From assembly GCF_047663525.1 (NCBI RefSeq), contig NC_092605.1:6324001-6388000 (forward strand): DNA of 64,000 nucleotides, read 5' to 3'. This document shows positions 54,101 through 64,000 of the stretch, one piece after another. The notes below the pieces were generated by a model. That model was given only the letters and a program-made list of their open reading frames with translations, had not been told where the DNA came from and did not search any database. Both the position numbers and the translations under genes were made by a program. Every line of letters begins with the position of its first letter. The first letter of the stretch is position 1. The DNA comes from Anas platyrhynchos. Taxonomy: Eukaryota; Chordata; Aves; Anseriformes; Anatidae.

Positions 54101-56242
54101 TCTGTAACTTTTCAGGTTATTTCTCTTAGGTAACTATCTTGTTAAAGAAGATCTCCTTTCAAACAATAAGATTTTAGAGAGATCACTGCTGCTTTTCAAC
54201 TCTGGCATTATAATATCACCTGGTATACTACATGAAATAACTGATACTGTTTACATCTTCCCCTTGATTCTTCTTTCATGTCATTCCTAGAGTAACTTAC
54301 TTGAGAGAGGGGGAGGCTCACCTTCAACAATGCATAAATTTACAATTGATGAGAAGTTTAATGTTGTCAGAAGTGCTGTAGGAGATCTTAAGAGAAAGTT
54401 GGAAATTTTACTTTTGGAGGAATACCCTCAGCAGTTCCCACCAGGTGAGTTTTCCTTATTTTGAAATCCTCTTTAGAGGGAGTTAACTTTTCTGACTCCT
54501 CCATTCTGACCACCATGACGGTAGCTGTGCCCTGGTAATCTTGAATAAAAACATTTCTCTATACATCCTTTGACAATTTTAACAATCAAAAACCCAGCTC
54601 TTTGTTTTGTAGTTTAACTGCCAACTACATTTATTTTACATTTTCCATAAGATACATAAATACCTCCTATTTACATTTTGACGACGTGTCTTTAACTTTT
54701 TCATACACACTTTAACACTTTAACTTTTTCATATTTAGCACAATCTCCAGACTTACACCAAGAGACAAGTGTCTGTTCATTATCTTCAGAGTCTGCAGCT
54801 AAAAGTCCAGAACCAAGCATTTCGAGCCAGTTTTCTCGGTGTAAGTATGCAAGCAAGCCAGCATGACTCTTCAATAACAATATTCAATGACTATGACTGG
54901 ATTTGCTGAAGAAAACCATACTTCCAAACATCTGCCAGAGATCTGTTTAACTGAAATCTAGAAACTATTAAATTTACCATGAATTAATCAGTCACTGCAG
55001 CACAATGTAATACTACACCTGACTGCATGTGGAAGATAAAAACATTAAGAAACCTGTTCCATGAAGGTATAAGCTGTGTTGTAGCTTCTGCTGCCTGCAG
55101 ATTCTGTTTTGGTGTTTGGGCAGTTACTGCACTTTACTGGCCTTTACTGCATTAAGCCACAATCACTCTTATTTGTTGCCTGAATTCTGCATTGCTTTTA
55201 CAAAAATATTTTTACAGTCAACACACGGTGCTACAGCTGTAGCATAAACACAATATTAATATATTTTCTTATACAACATGCGAGAACGTGTCCCAGTGAA
55301 CAGATGATAACGTAAGTTTTCTTAAAGTAAGCATCTTTTTTTTGTTGTTGTTGCAAATGGATAGTTTTGTTATAAGACTGGTATCAAACAAGATTCATTC
55401 TCAAGGGTGCTGCCAAGTGTCTTCACCTTACTTTGGAGTGCAAGAGTCTGTCACAGATGTTTACCCAGTTGTGCCTGTTAAATTTTTCAGTGTGCACTGG
55501 GCTCAGGATACAGTCATTAGCATTTGGTTGAGGATTCTTGCTGACATGCAGGATTGGACTTTGCTTAAGGCTTATCGTGTGGTCATTGGCTTTCATTTTG
55601 GTTCTTGAGAAGGGATGTACATCCACTGTTACTTAGGATGCAAGTAAATACTGAAGAGATCTGTTTTCTTATGCCTGGAGCTAAGTATATTTTCCTTTCT
55701 CTCTTCTAGGGGCAGATAATGTAACTTTTGATCTCACCACAGCATATGACCGCTTAGCAATCACAGCTCAGAACAGGAAAGTAATGGTGTCCAGCAACCC
55801 AACTTACTATGAACCATCACTCAAGAGATTCTGCATCAGCCAAGTGTTGTGTTCCCAGGGCTTCTCTACTGGCTGCCACTACTGGGAAGTAATTACCAAG
55901 GACAGTGATGGATGGGCTGTTGGAGTTGCTCGTGGAACGATTGGTAGAAGGGACAGATTAGGAAGAACAGAGAGTTCCTGGTGCGTAGAATGGGTAGGTC
56001 CCCAAAAGCAGTTGTCAGCATGGCACAGGAATCAAGAAACACTATTACGCAATGATAAACCATTGAAGGTTGGAGTTTTCCTGGAGCTACAGAAGACAGT
56101 GTCATTTTATGCCATCACTGACAGAGAAATGCTTTTGCATACATTTGAAATCAATAACTCAAATCCTCTTTATCCTGCTTTCTGGCTATACAGTCTAGAT
56201 AAAAATGGATCTTTAACTATAAATCACATAAACAGGAAGTAA
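50732..56242 (+). CDS. RNF135: RNF135 (Riplet), RING-SPRY E3 ubiquitin ligase, complete (484 aa)
   Basis: RNF135 is a cytosolic E3 ligase that ubiquitinates RIG-I and activates antiviral signalling. The six coding exons are 50732-51079, 52232-52318, 52842-53072, 54291-54444, 54739-54840 and 55710-56242, all in frame; the ATG has a strong Kozak context (ACCATGG). The RING is C3HC4 with ligands C18, C21, C34, H36, C39, C42, C55 and C58. No B-box follows. Exons of 87 and 231 nt encode a long coiled coil (about residues 117-222) like those of TRIM proteins. A variable linker comes next, then PRY-SPRY from W308 (FCISQVLCSQGFSTGCHYWEV, closely matching mammalian RNF135). The Gly-rich end of exon 1 is the least certain part: its donor choice rests on frame alone. 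The exon 2 acceptor (TTTAAAG) is weak. Human RNF135 has 432 residues. Confidence 0.92.
51189..51204. repeat. C16 homopolymer
   Basis: Sixteen C residues followed directly by AG, in RNF135 intron 1. It looks like a splice acceptor, but an exon starting there would read TAC TGA, so it is treated as a simple repeat. Confidence 0.9.
51205..52231 (+). other. RNF135: RNF135 intron 1, main part
   Basis: About 1 kb of non-coding sequence between exon 1 and the 87-nt coiled-coil exon. An open frame at 51636-51896 matches no known domain and lacks convincing splice sites. Confidence 0.7.
53073..54290 (+). other. RNF135: RNF135 intron 3
   Basis: A 1.2 kb intron with GTGAGT donor and CCTAG acceptor. 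It is AT-rich in its 3' half. No repeat family or exon was recognised. Confidence 0.8.
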
Positions 56243-57310
56243 AATCAAAAAGATTGCAGAGCTTCTATGCCAGCTTCAGTGTTTAGCAGAGGAATTTGCC
56301 AAACCACACAGAAGTACTCAGACTTTCCTGGAATTTAGCAACTGATACTTTCTTTGCATGCTTTCCTTCATGCTCTGCTCTGCTCTAGTCATACTTAGTT
56401 AAAGCAATTCCAATGTATGCTAAAGGCAGTAACCATTCCTGTGGGAGTGAGATGGATTTCTGAAGCAGCTTCAAGCAGTCCCAAGATGCACCAAGGAAGA
56501 AACGGACCAAGGAAAATCTGAAGCTGGTGATATCCCCACATATGGCCATGGACTTCATCTTCCTACACTGATCCAAAAAATATGGAAGAGATGAAGCTGT
56601 TTCATTGTGTTGAGTGAGCTTTCTTTAGAAAGGTTTGATTGAGTAAGAAATGCTCAGAGGGCAAGTATGTTACATGTCTTTTATCTTTAGGGTAGGTACT
56701 AAACTACAGGCACTTGGGTGTTTTGGGACCTGGCACCTCAGGGAAATCTCCCAGAAGACCATCTTGTCTCACTGGCGCCATCTCTTGCTTTAGTCTAACT
56801 CAGACCAGATCTTTGTCATTATCTTGGTAGTGTTTTGACTGTGGAGATGGTTTTGGAAGCAGCTGTTTTCAGATGTTTTTGTACTAGCTAATGAAGCGTG
56901 CCCATTCTTTCTCTTTTAAAGAGCCCCCAGACAGGCCTGCGTCAGGGAACAGCCCATCTTTTCTGGCCAGAGGCTGAGGAAAGGAAATTCTTGAGTTTCC
57001 TTGCCAGTGTACAGGCACTCTTTCTCTCCTTAGTTGCCACATCTTTGTGGCTGAAGGGAGGTCCCTGTTGCTGTGTGGGGTGAAGGGGCCCAAGCTGAGA
57101 TGCTGCAGAAACTGCTGACAGCCAAGGTTTGGGGAGCACTGCTGCTTCATGCAGCCAAACTGAAAACAGAGTTCCCAAGAAGCAAAAGCTCCTTCAGGAA
57201 GAGAGTGGCATTCCGGAGCACCCCGAACATGGTATAATGGATGCTTTGGTGTATGTGATGAACAGAAATAGGATAAATTTCATGTGAATAAAGCATGGGG
57301 GATTTACCTA
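56243..57310 (+). other. RNF135: RNF135 3' UTR (predicted)
   Basis: Non-coding sequence from the TAA stop to just after AATAAA at 57287-57292, giving a UTR of about 1.07 kb. It ends only about 720 bp before the RHOT1 start codon. Confidence 0.65.
57287..57292 (+). terminator. RNF135: Polyadenylation signal AATAAA, RNF135
   Basis: A canonical hexamer in CATGTGAATAAAGCATGG, the first clear signal after the RNF135 stop and the last before the RHOT1 CpG island. Confidence 0.65.
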
Positions 57311-57619
57311 GCTCACTTAGCCAAACAGCAATGCGTGACTTTTAAAGTCACTGACAGAACTGCTGGTGATTTTCAACATTACTCTCCTTTAAGCAACCTT
57401 GTCCTAAGTCTCCCTGAACACTTTGTAGTCACTTTGGACTAAAATGCTCCTCTGTAAGGTGCCTGCAGGTGTGCATATCGACTTCTACAAGTAGCTAACG
57501 CTGCTGCCTTGCTCGGACCTTACCTGATCCATCTGGAGAAGGCACAGCAGCAGCACAGGCAACCCGCTGGGCATCTCTGACTGTGCTGCATGGCCCAGGA
57601 GCAGCAGCCGGTTATGTTT

Positions 57620-58420
57620 TCTTCACAAACTACCACACGATTTGAAAGCGAGCGCTTCGCATCGCTTGGGCTGTGTCTCTGCGTGCCAGACGCGCTCAGC
57701 TGGCCGGCGCAGCAGCGCGTTAGGGTGCGTGAGGCAGAAACCTCGCCCGGCAGCCCTGGGGAACCCAACTCCTCCTCACGGGGACAGGGCGCCCCGGGGA
57801 CCGCGCAAATCACCTCAGGACGGCGCCGCCCCGCGCAGCCGCCGGGGCTGTCCCTCGGCAGCCGCCGTAGCGAGCCCGCCGCAAGGCGGCGGCGGCGGTT
57901 GGGAGGGGGGGGGGAGACCGGGCGTGAGGGGCCGGCGCCGTGAGGGGCTCCCGGGCCGCAGCCGCGCCGCTTCCCTCCGGCCCAGCCCGATGTGAGCCGC
58001 CCCGCGGCCGCGGGCAGCGAGCGGGGCCATGAAGAAAGACGTGAGGATCCTGCTGGTGGGAGAACGTGAGTGCGGGAGGGCCCGGCACGGCCTCCTCCGC
58101 CCGGCACGGCCCCGGCAGGGGAGCCCCGGCCCTGCGCGGGCCCCGGAGCCTCCCCCTCTGCCCCGCTGAGGGCGCCGGGCGTGGGGCTGCGGGGCTGGCG
58201 GGGGGCGGCCCCGGAGGGCACCGGGCTGGGGCGTTTGGGCCCGGGGGTGGCACCAAACGGGTCTGTCCGCGGAGGGAGAGAGCGCTCCTGGGGGACAGGG
58301 GCTCCGGGGGGCGGCGGGGGCAGGGGGCCGGGGCTGGGAGGGGGCCGTGAGGGGACCGGGAGTGCCGAGCCCGGCTCCTGCCGTTAACTTGTGTGACCTT
58401 GGGTAAGCGCCGCGTACCGC
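57620..58420 (+). promoter_or_regulatory. RHOT1: CpG-island promoter of RHOT1
   Basis: A dense CpG island begins about 400 bp before the RHOT1 start codon and extends about 350 bp into intron 1. It contains a GGC trinucleotide run and a G10 tract near 57885-57915. No TATA box was seen. Confidence 0.8.
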
Positions 58421-61400
58421 CTGAGGGAGCGTGGGGCTGCGCTTTTTCATTTGTTTCCAAAGCTGTGTCCTTAAGTTCACATCTGGGTACCCAAATCAGC
58501 GGTTAGGCTTTCAAAGGCGCAGCCCCTTGCTGATGGAAGCAGCAACAAGGAGGTTCTGTGTTGTTAGCTTGTGAAGTGCTCTCAAGTTCCTCACAAGAAA
58601 GGAGCACAAAATAATCGCTGACTGTTGCTCGTAAAACTACCTAATTATACGAGGAGGAAAGTGCTCCTGACAAAGCTTTCCTGAGAACTGAATGCCTCAT
58701 ATATATTTATAGTATAGTTCATGCGGTTATTTTGTAGTGTTCGGCTGGCTCTGTCTGCACTGCCTAGAAAGATCCTCAGTGGCTTTAGAGAGGAATCTCT
58801 AGGGAGATAATGCTAAACAGGAAGAGTTAACTCGTTGAAGTTTTATTTTTCTAGCTTCACAAGACTTGATTTATTTAGAAATGCATTTGTGGATGTAGAA
58901 CACGGCTGCATTCCTCTTCAGAGCACAAATTCCTAATCTGCCTTTGCTTTCTTGGGCAATGAGTTGAGGCTACAGATTTTAGACTTACACTTACCAGGCT
59001 GAAGCTAACTCACGGAACATGCTGTTTAAAATTGGACTGAGCCTTTATTGCTTAATTTAAAATTAGTTGGTCTTCTGCTTATATCTGTTGTGCTGGATTT
59101 TTTTTTTTTTATATATAATCGTGGTAAATGGGAAGAAGAACTTGTATAAAATCATTTGAGTTAAGAATTTTTAAAGTGTTAGCTGCATGCTTTAGCTGCA
59201 GAATGTGTGTTTAAGAAGGGAATGATCTGAAATTAAAAGGAGTTAATTTCCATTTTCCTATTCAAAGTAGCCCCCCAGTACTCAACTGGCTGCACCATAG
59301 TAAAAGAACTTTCTCAGGATGTTACTCCTGAAAAAAATAAAAAAAACTCTTCAGGAAGAAGGGTGTTCCAAGGTCACACTGGGGTGTTCTGAACTGGTTC
59401 TGTAGGGTGGTGAAGTACAGGTGGAGCAAGTGCTCAGATTTTGGCAACTGGGATCGCAATGTGTCCAACTGAAAATTTCAGGGGTATGGTTCTCTTAACT
59501 AATAGCAACATCAGAGATTGTGAGCATCTTTGTTTTTTAAAATTTGTGAGCACAGAAGGGAGATATCGACAGGTTTTTCCAATTTGTAAAACCAGTTATA
59601 TTATTAGTGCTGTTTTGTATGTGTGACTTTTGTATTTAACTTGCTGTTTTAGGCCAATAAATAAAAAATCTGGACCATGCAATAACCTGCTGGATGATAG
59701 AAGCAGTCTGGCAGGTTCAGACTCTGAAATATCATGGCAAGACCTTTTGTTGTCACGCTGTTCCAAAACAGCTTTTTTTCATCCCAAGTGGTCTACATTT
59801 TAGATTTAAGGTTGTTTTAGTCCTAGTACCCAGGGTGCAAGCATAAATTTTTAATAGCTGATAATTTTCAGAATACATTCAGCGTGTTACTTTTAAACAG
59901 CATGATCTAAAAGGCTTCCATATGTGAGAAAAAAGAGAAGACCGGTTAATCATCACAAAATGCTGTGCTGTTTTCCTCATCCTAGTCAGCCAGTGTTGTT
60001 TAGGCTGTTACTTCTAAGGCTATAAACAGAATTGGAAAGACAAATGGCTGACCTAGATTCAAGCAAAATAAACCAAATCTCTCCACCTGAACCTATGTAT
60101 CTATACAGAAGCACCTCTAGAACACTTTATCAGAAGCTTATACTCAGGGTTTCTGTCCTAACCAGCAGTTCATAACCTTCTATTTTCAGTCCCGTTAAAT
60201 AAATAAAATGATCTTGTATGTTTGCAAAGCCAACATGCTTTGCACCACTTCAGATGAAAGCTGACTCAGTCAGATGCAAAATATGCTCCAGAATTTTGTG
60301 TAGTTATTAGATAACTTCTCTTACGTATCAGGAAGGTATTTATCTAAGGAAACAGGAGAGCTTTTAAGTTCTCATTCTGTCAGGATGAAGAATATTAAAA
60401 TGTAGCTTGTGCAGGAGGATGCCTGGTAGTGTAAATTACTGTTTTAGCTTGTTTGAGCATCCTTGATGAGAACACAACCATACTGCTGGTAAGAAACTTG
60501 CTTCTTACTGCTGTCCAGTTAATGCCACTGAAGAAAATATGTGTCTGTTCTCACTAAGGAAGGCAAAAGTCTTCCTACCCAGGGTTACTTTTCCCTTGCT
60601 TTTCATAATTTTGTAATAACCACTCTTTCTCTTTCTACATTGAAGAGAAGCTTTTATTTCTGGATGTCCGAAGGCCCTTTGTTACTATTACTAAACATAG
60701 ACTTGGACAAGTTGATGGTACTTTGACTGGATCATCAGCTTAGTAACGCCATTTTCTGCATGAAAACAAATTGGTCTTACAATTTTGTTTCTTCCTTCCG
60801 TATTCAGACTTGCATACAATTAAATAGGCAAGTGTAAATTGCAGTAATGTCAGCAAAATAGCTTCTGTGAATAGAAGAAATTTTTATAGTGTTTTCAATA
60901 GGCACAGTGATACAGGCTCTGACTGATTGCAAGCAACGTCTTAGTTGGCAAACCGCTTATGCCAGCAAAGATGCTCTATGTCCAGGATGAAATGATTTTG
61001 GTTAATGGTGGGCTGTCAAAACTGTACAATGCCAGATAGTACTTGAATCTAAAACTATTGTTCCTATAGAAAGGTGTCAAAAATAAAGCTCTAATAGTCT
61101 TTCTAGGCTTTCAAAAGAACAGAAAGTTGACAGGTGAAGGCTTTCAGGAAGGGGGGAACCCCAAGAAAATTCATTAACTCTTAATTTTAAACGATCACAT
61201 TAAAGATTCGCAAACCTAAGAAATCCAACTGCATTATCAGCAGTCATGACTTCATAGGTGAACTGAATTGTATAATTAAATTTAATTGAATATTGGAGGA
61301 GAGGTGATTTTTTTCCTATTTAAATTAAGAAAACCATGGCATTAGAATACGTCTGTGTTTTGTTTTGTTCTCTTTTTACTTTTTTTTTTTTTTTTTGTGA

Positions 61401-61999
61401 GGGACAGAATTTGCGTCAAGGAGATTATGCTCTTGCAATTTCAAAGTAGTCCAGCTAGTTTGTGGAGATTTTGTCCACTGATGATGGTGCCACATCTTCT
61501 TGTTCAGCTCTTATCCTCAGTAGTTTGAAGCATAATCATTGTAACAAGAATACTATAAAAATATTTAATTCCTAAATACCTTTCTGTGTGCTTCCTTAGT
61601 TTCCAATTGTTGAGCTGTATTTATGCATTTCTAGTTTGTTTTTGATATTTTTTCTTTAAATATTCTATGTTAAGGTTAAGACCTGCTAATTCTTTTGCTT
61701 AAGACAGAGTAGGATGTGATTCCCTTCTGGACAATGTAGAAATATGAAATGGAAACAAATCTTTTACCATAAAAGAATTTGGAGAGAACTACTGTTATCA
61801 ATACTTAAACAGCATATAAAAAGCCTTCAGCATGACCAGTTGGAAAATGTTTTTAAAATACTTCCCCTTTTAAGATGGGATGCAACTATTAAGTGTAACA
61901 TATCCAAATTATCTAATCTCTGTTTTTAATTCTTTTGTAGCCAGAGTTGGGAAGACATCACTAATCATGTCTCTTGTCAGTGAAGAATTTCCAGAAGAG
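58029..61999 (+). CDS. RHOT1: RHOT1 (Miro1), mitochondrial Rho GTPase, first two coding exons
   Basis: Miro1 is a tail-anchored outer mitochondrial membrane GTPase with two GTPase domains and EF hands; it links mitochondria to microtubule motors. Coding exons 58029-58065 and 61941-61999 encode the first 32 residues. These match mammalian RHOT1 residue for residue as far as I can recall. The first intron splits the codon for P13. The P-loop is G11-E-P-R-V-G16-K17-T18-S19. The second exon ends at PEE with a GTAGAA donor. Exon 3 (normally starting VPPRAEEITIP in mammals) was not found before position 64,000. The start has a purine at -3. The gene lies head-to-tail behind RNF135. Confidence 0.95.
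58066..61940 (+). other. RHOT1: RHOT1 intron 1
   Basis: A 3.9 kb intron with GTGAGT donor and TTGTAG acceptor. Its first 350 bp are CpG island; the rest is AT-rich with scattered T and A runs. No exon, RNA gene or clear mobile element was recognised. Confidence 0.85.
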
Positions 62000-64000
62000 G
62001 TAGAACATCCTTATTTGTTTTCTTTAATATTATTTCTTTCCTGTTGTATAATATTTTTTTTTTCAGAGAGCAAGTTGTTAGGCTCTGCTTTAAAATAATG
62101 CTTCCTCTTTACAATAATAAATAAAGTCTAAAACTGCAACAGTGACTTCCGGAAAGTGATTTAGGTTAGTTTGTATAAAGATTAGGAATTTCAGTTTTAT
62201 CCAAGTTCCTATCTTGTTTTTCACATGACTAATTAACCTCTTTTACATATACCTGAGAAATGTTAGTTTTCTTAAGTTTTTGAATTTGGTCGTAACTGGC
62301 AGCAGTTTCAACATTAGAGACTCATAAATGGAAAGGTGCTGGGTTTGTTTGTTGAAGTACTGTTGTATTTAAAGAGCAAGTGAATTAAAAAATGAATGAG
62401 AATGAGGTATCAATAAGTTGTGTTGTATAACTTGTATTTAGCCACTTTTTGTAGCTAAGCAAGACATTGCATTGCGTTTATTTCTGTTTCTGAATACTAT
62501 TTTCCTGGCCGTGTTGTTGTTTTGATAAAACAACAACAACAACAACAACAACAAAAAAACAAGAAGACTCTTTCTGCTTTCTACCAGAATAAACGTAAAG
62601 CTATTTTCACGTTTTATTCCTTTAAAAAATCAGCTCATAGTTCTCTCAATACTATGAAAAGAACTGCAAAGGCTGCGAATAGCTGAGCTTTTTACATATA
62701 AACATTCAAGTTTATTTCTTCTGATCACAAGTCTTAAAATAGGCATCATGTGCTTCTGCTCTTTGAAACTACACTGCGTTGTGCTTAATGCAAATTGGTA
62801 GGTTACCACAGTTCATGAGTCAAGATCAGATTGTTAGCATAATTGAATTTGGTTCCCAAGCTTACAGGTAAAGAGGAGCTCTAGTTTCCGTTTGTTCTTA
62901 AAATATTCAGGGCCCAATTCTCTGACAGGTTGTTTGTCAATGCATTTAATGAATTCTATCCCTCTATTCACTTCTCAGCTTCTTCCTTCTGTATAGCATA
63001 GTATATTTTTCTAAACTCATCTTGGAAGAAAAACATTACTTTATATATAACACAAAATCTGCATGAATTTACAGAAATAAGTTTAAAAAAAAACCCTGCA
63101 TCCTATATAAACTTCTGAAAGAGACGTGTACAGTTCTTGCCCATCCATCACGCAGATAAGAGCTGTATAGACCTGTGTTGCAAACATTTCAAACTTTGGA
63201 ATACTGTTTAATGTACTTGGTATATTCAGTCATCACTCTTGATGAGGATAGAATAGAGGCTGAAGTTTTACAAAGGACCATTCTTCATGTGATTGGCTTT
63301 CCCCTTTTTCTTTTTTCCACATTTTTCCCCCTCTCTTTCCTCTTCACCCCCACCCCTTTCAAAAATAAAAAAGAAAATAAATAGCTGTGCAGAAAATTTT
63401 CATTAAAATTAAGTTGATTCTTCCTGAATGTGGATTAGTGTTCTCTGCAAAAAGGCCAGCAACCATAGCTAACCTACTGTATTTTGCAGAACATAGTTTT
63501 TATTACTATAATGTAATAATAAGCCTGCTTTGCAGGCTTACTTAAATTTAACATTTAATACTTTGTTAGAAGGAAGGAGGTTCCCAGGTTATGATCACTT
63601 AAAAATTGAGACTTATATTTTGTCTGTTGTGTTTGCCTTTTTTTTTTTTTAATGGTTACCAACTCACGCACTGTTAGCAGTGGTTGTTCAGGTACTGATT
63701 TCAATGGTAGTAGGGTCAGGATATCTTGTGCAAAAATGAAAACAAACATAAATTAAACAGTATTTAATTTGTCCGTAATGGCATGCTAACTCTGATGTTA
63801 CTCTCCTGCTAAAGAATATGGAGCCCTTTCTAGTAATTGGTTGAATGTGGTAACCCTGCTGAATTCAAAACTTTTATTTATATGATTTTATTTAAAATAA
63901 TTTGCAATTCAGATTTTGTTTATAGTTTTTAATACTATAATAGTTCTTTGAAGGTATTTGGATATAGTGGATTTGAGTTTTACTGAACCATTCATTGAAT
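62000..64000 (+). other. RHOT1: RHOT1 intron 2, 5' part
   Basis: AT-rich intronic sequence continues to the window edge. It contains an (AAC)n microsatellite at 62530-62553. No further RHOT1 exon was found. Confidence 0.8.
62530..62553. repeat. (AAC)8 microsatellite
   Basis: Eight tandem AAC/CAA units followed by A7, in RHOT1 intron 2. It is a simple repeat and potentially polymorphic. Confidence 0.9.

Noticed and set aside
55342-55608. 88-codon open frame in the last RNF135 intron
   Set aside because: It matches no domain, has no splice support in phase, and lies between two exons that join correctly without it.
57520-58480. Long frames of up to 233 codons on both strands at the RHOT1 island
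   Set aside because: Low-complexity Pro/Ala/Arg translations of a CpG island. Only the short RHOT1 exon 1 is real.

Overview
This window is nuclear DNA from a vertebrate, most likely a bird. All six genes have clear vertebrate orthologues with canonical introns. The introns are compact: 23 coding exons of ATAD5 fit in 16 kb and 8 exons of CRLF3 in 11.4 kb. The recognisable interspersed repeats are short CR1-type LINE fragments. No prokaryotic, viral or CRISPR-like system was seen.

Layout from left to right: (1) the 3' part of SUZ12 (+), six coding exons and a 3' UTR of about 1.9 kb; (2) a gene-free convergent interval; (3) CRLF3 (-), complete, 8 coding exons; (4) a CpG-island bidirectional promoter of about 1 kb; (5) ATAD5 (+), complete, 23 coding exons and 1,828 codons; (6) a 2.7 kb non-coding interval; (7) ADAP2 (+), complete, 10 coding exons; (8) RNF135/Riplet (+), complete, 6 coding exons; (9) the first two coding exons of RHOT1/Miro1 (+), which runs off the right edge. 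ATAD5/CRLF3, ADAP2, RNF135 and RHOT1 each start in a GC-rich CpG island.

Every exon join was checked by hand for splice dinucleotides and reading phase. The spliced CDS lengths are whole codons: CRLF3 439 aa, ATAD5 1,828 aa, ADAP2 364 aa, RNF135 484 aa.

The genes do not form one pathway. SUZ12 is a Polycomb PRC2 subunit. ATAD5 unloads PCNA. CRLF3 is an orphan receptor-like protein. ADAP2 is an ArfGAP with two PH domains. RNF135 is a RING-SPRY E3 ligase of the RIG-I pathway. RHOT1 is a mitochondrial Rho GTPase. In mammals the same genes lie in the NF1 region (human 17q11.2) in a different order.

I did not find an undescribed biological system. The points most worth a second look are the gene order, the absence of TEFM, the intact RNF135 with TRIM-like coiled-coil exons and an ISRE-like promoter site, three clustered CACGTG boxes in the shared CRLF3/ATAD5 promoter, a GC-AG intron in CRLF3, and a miR-200-family site in the SUZ12 3' UTR.
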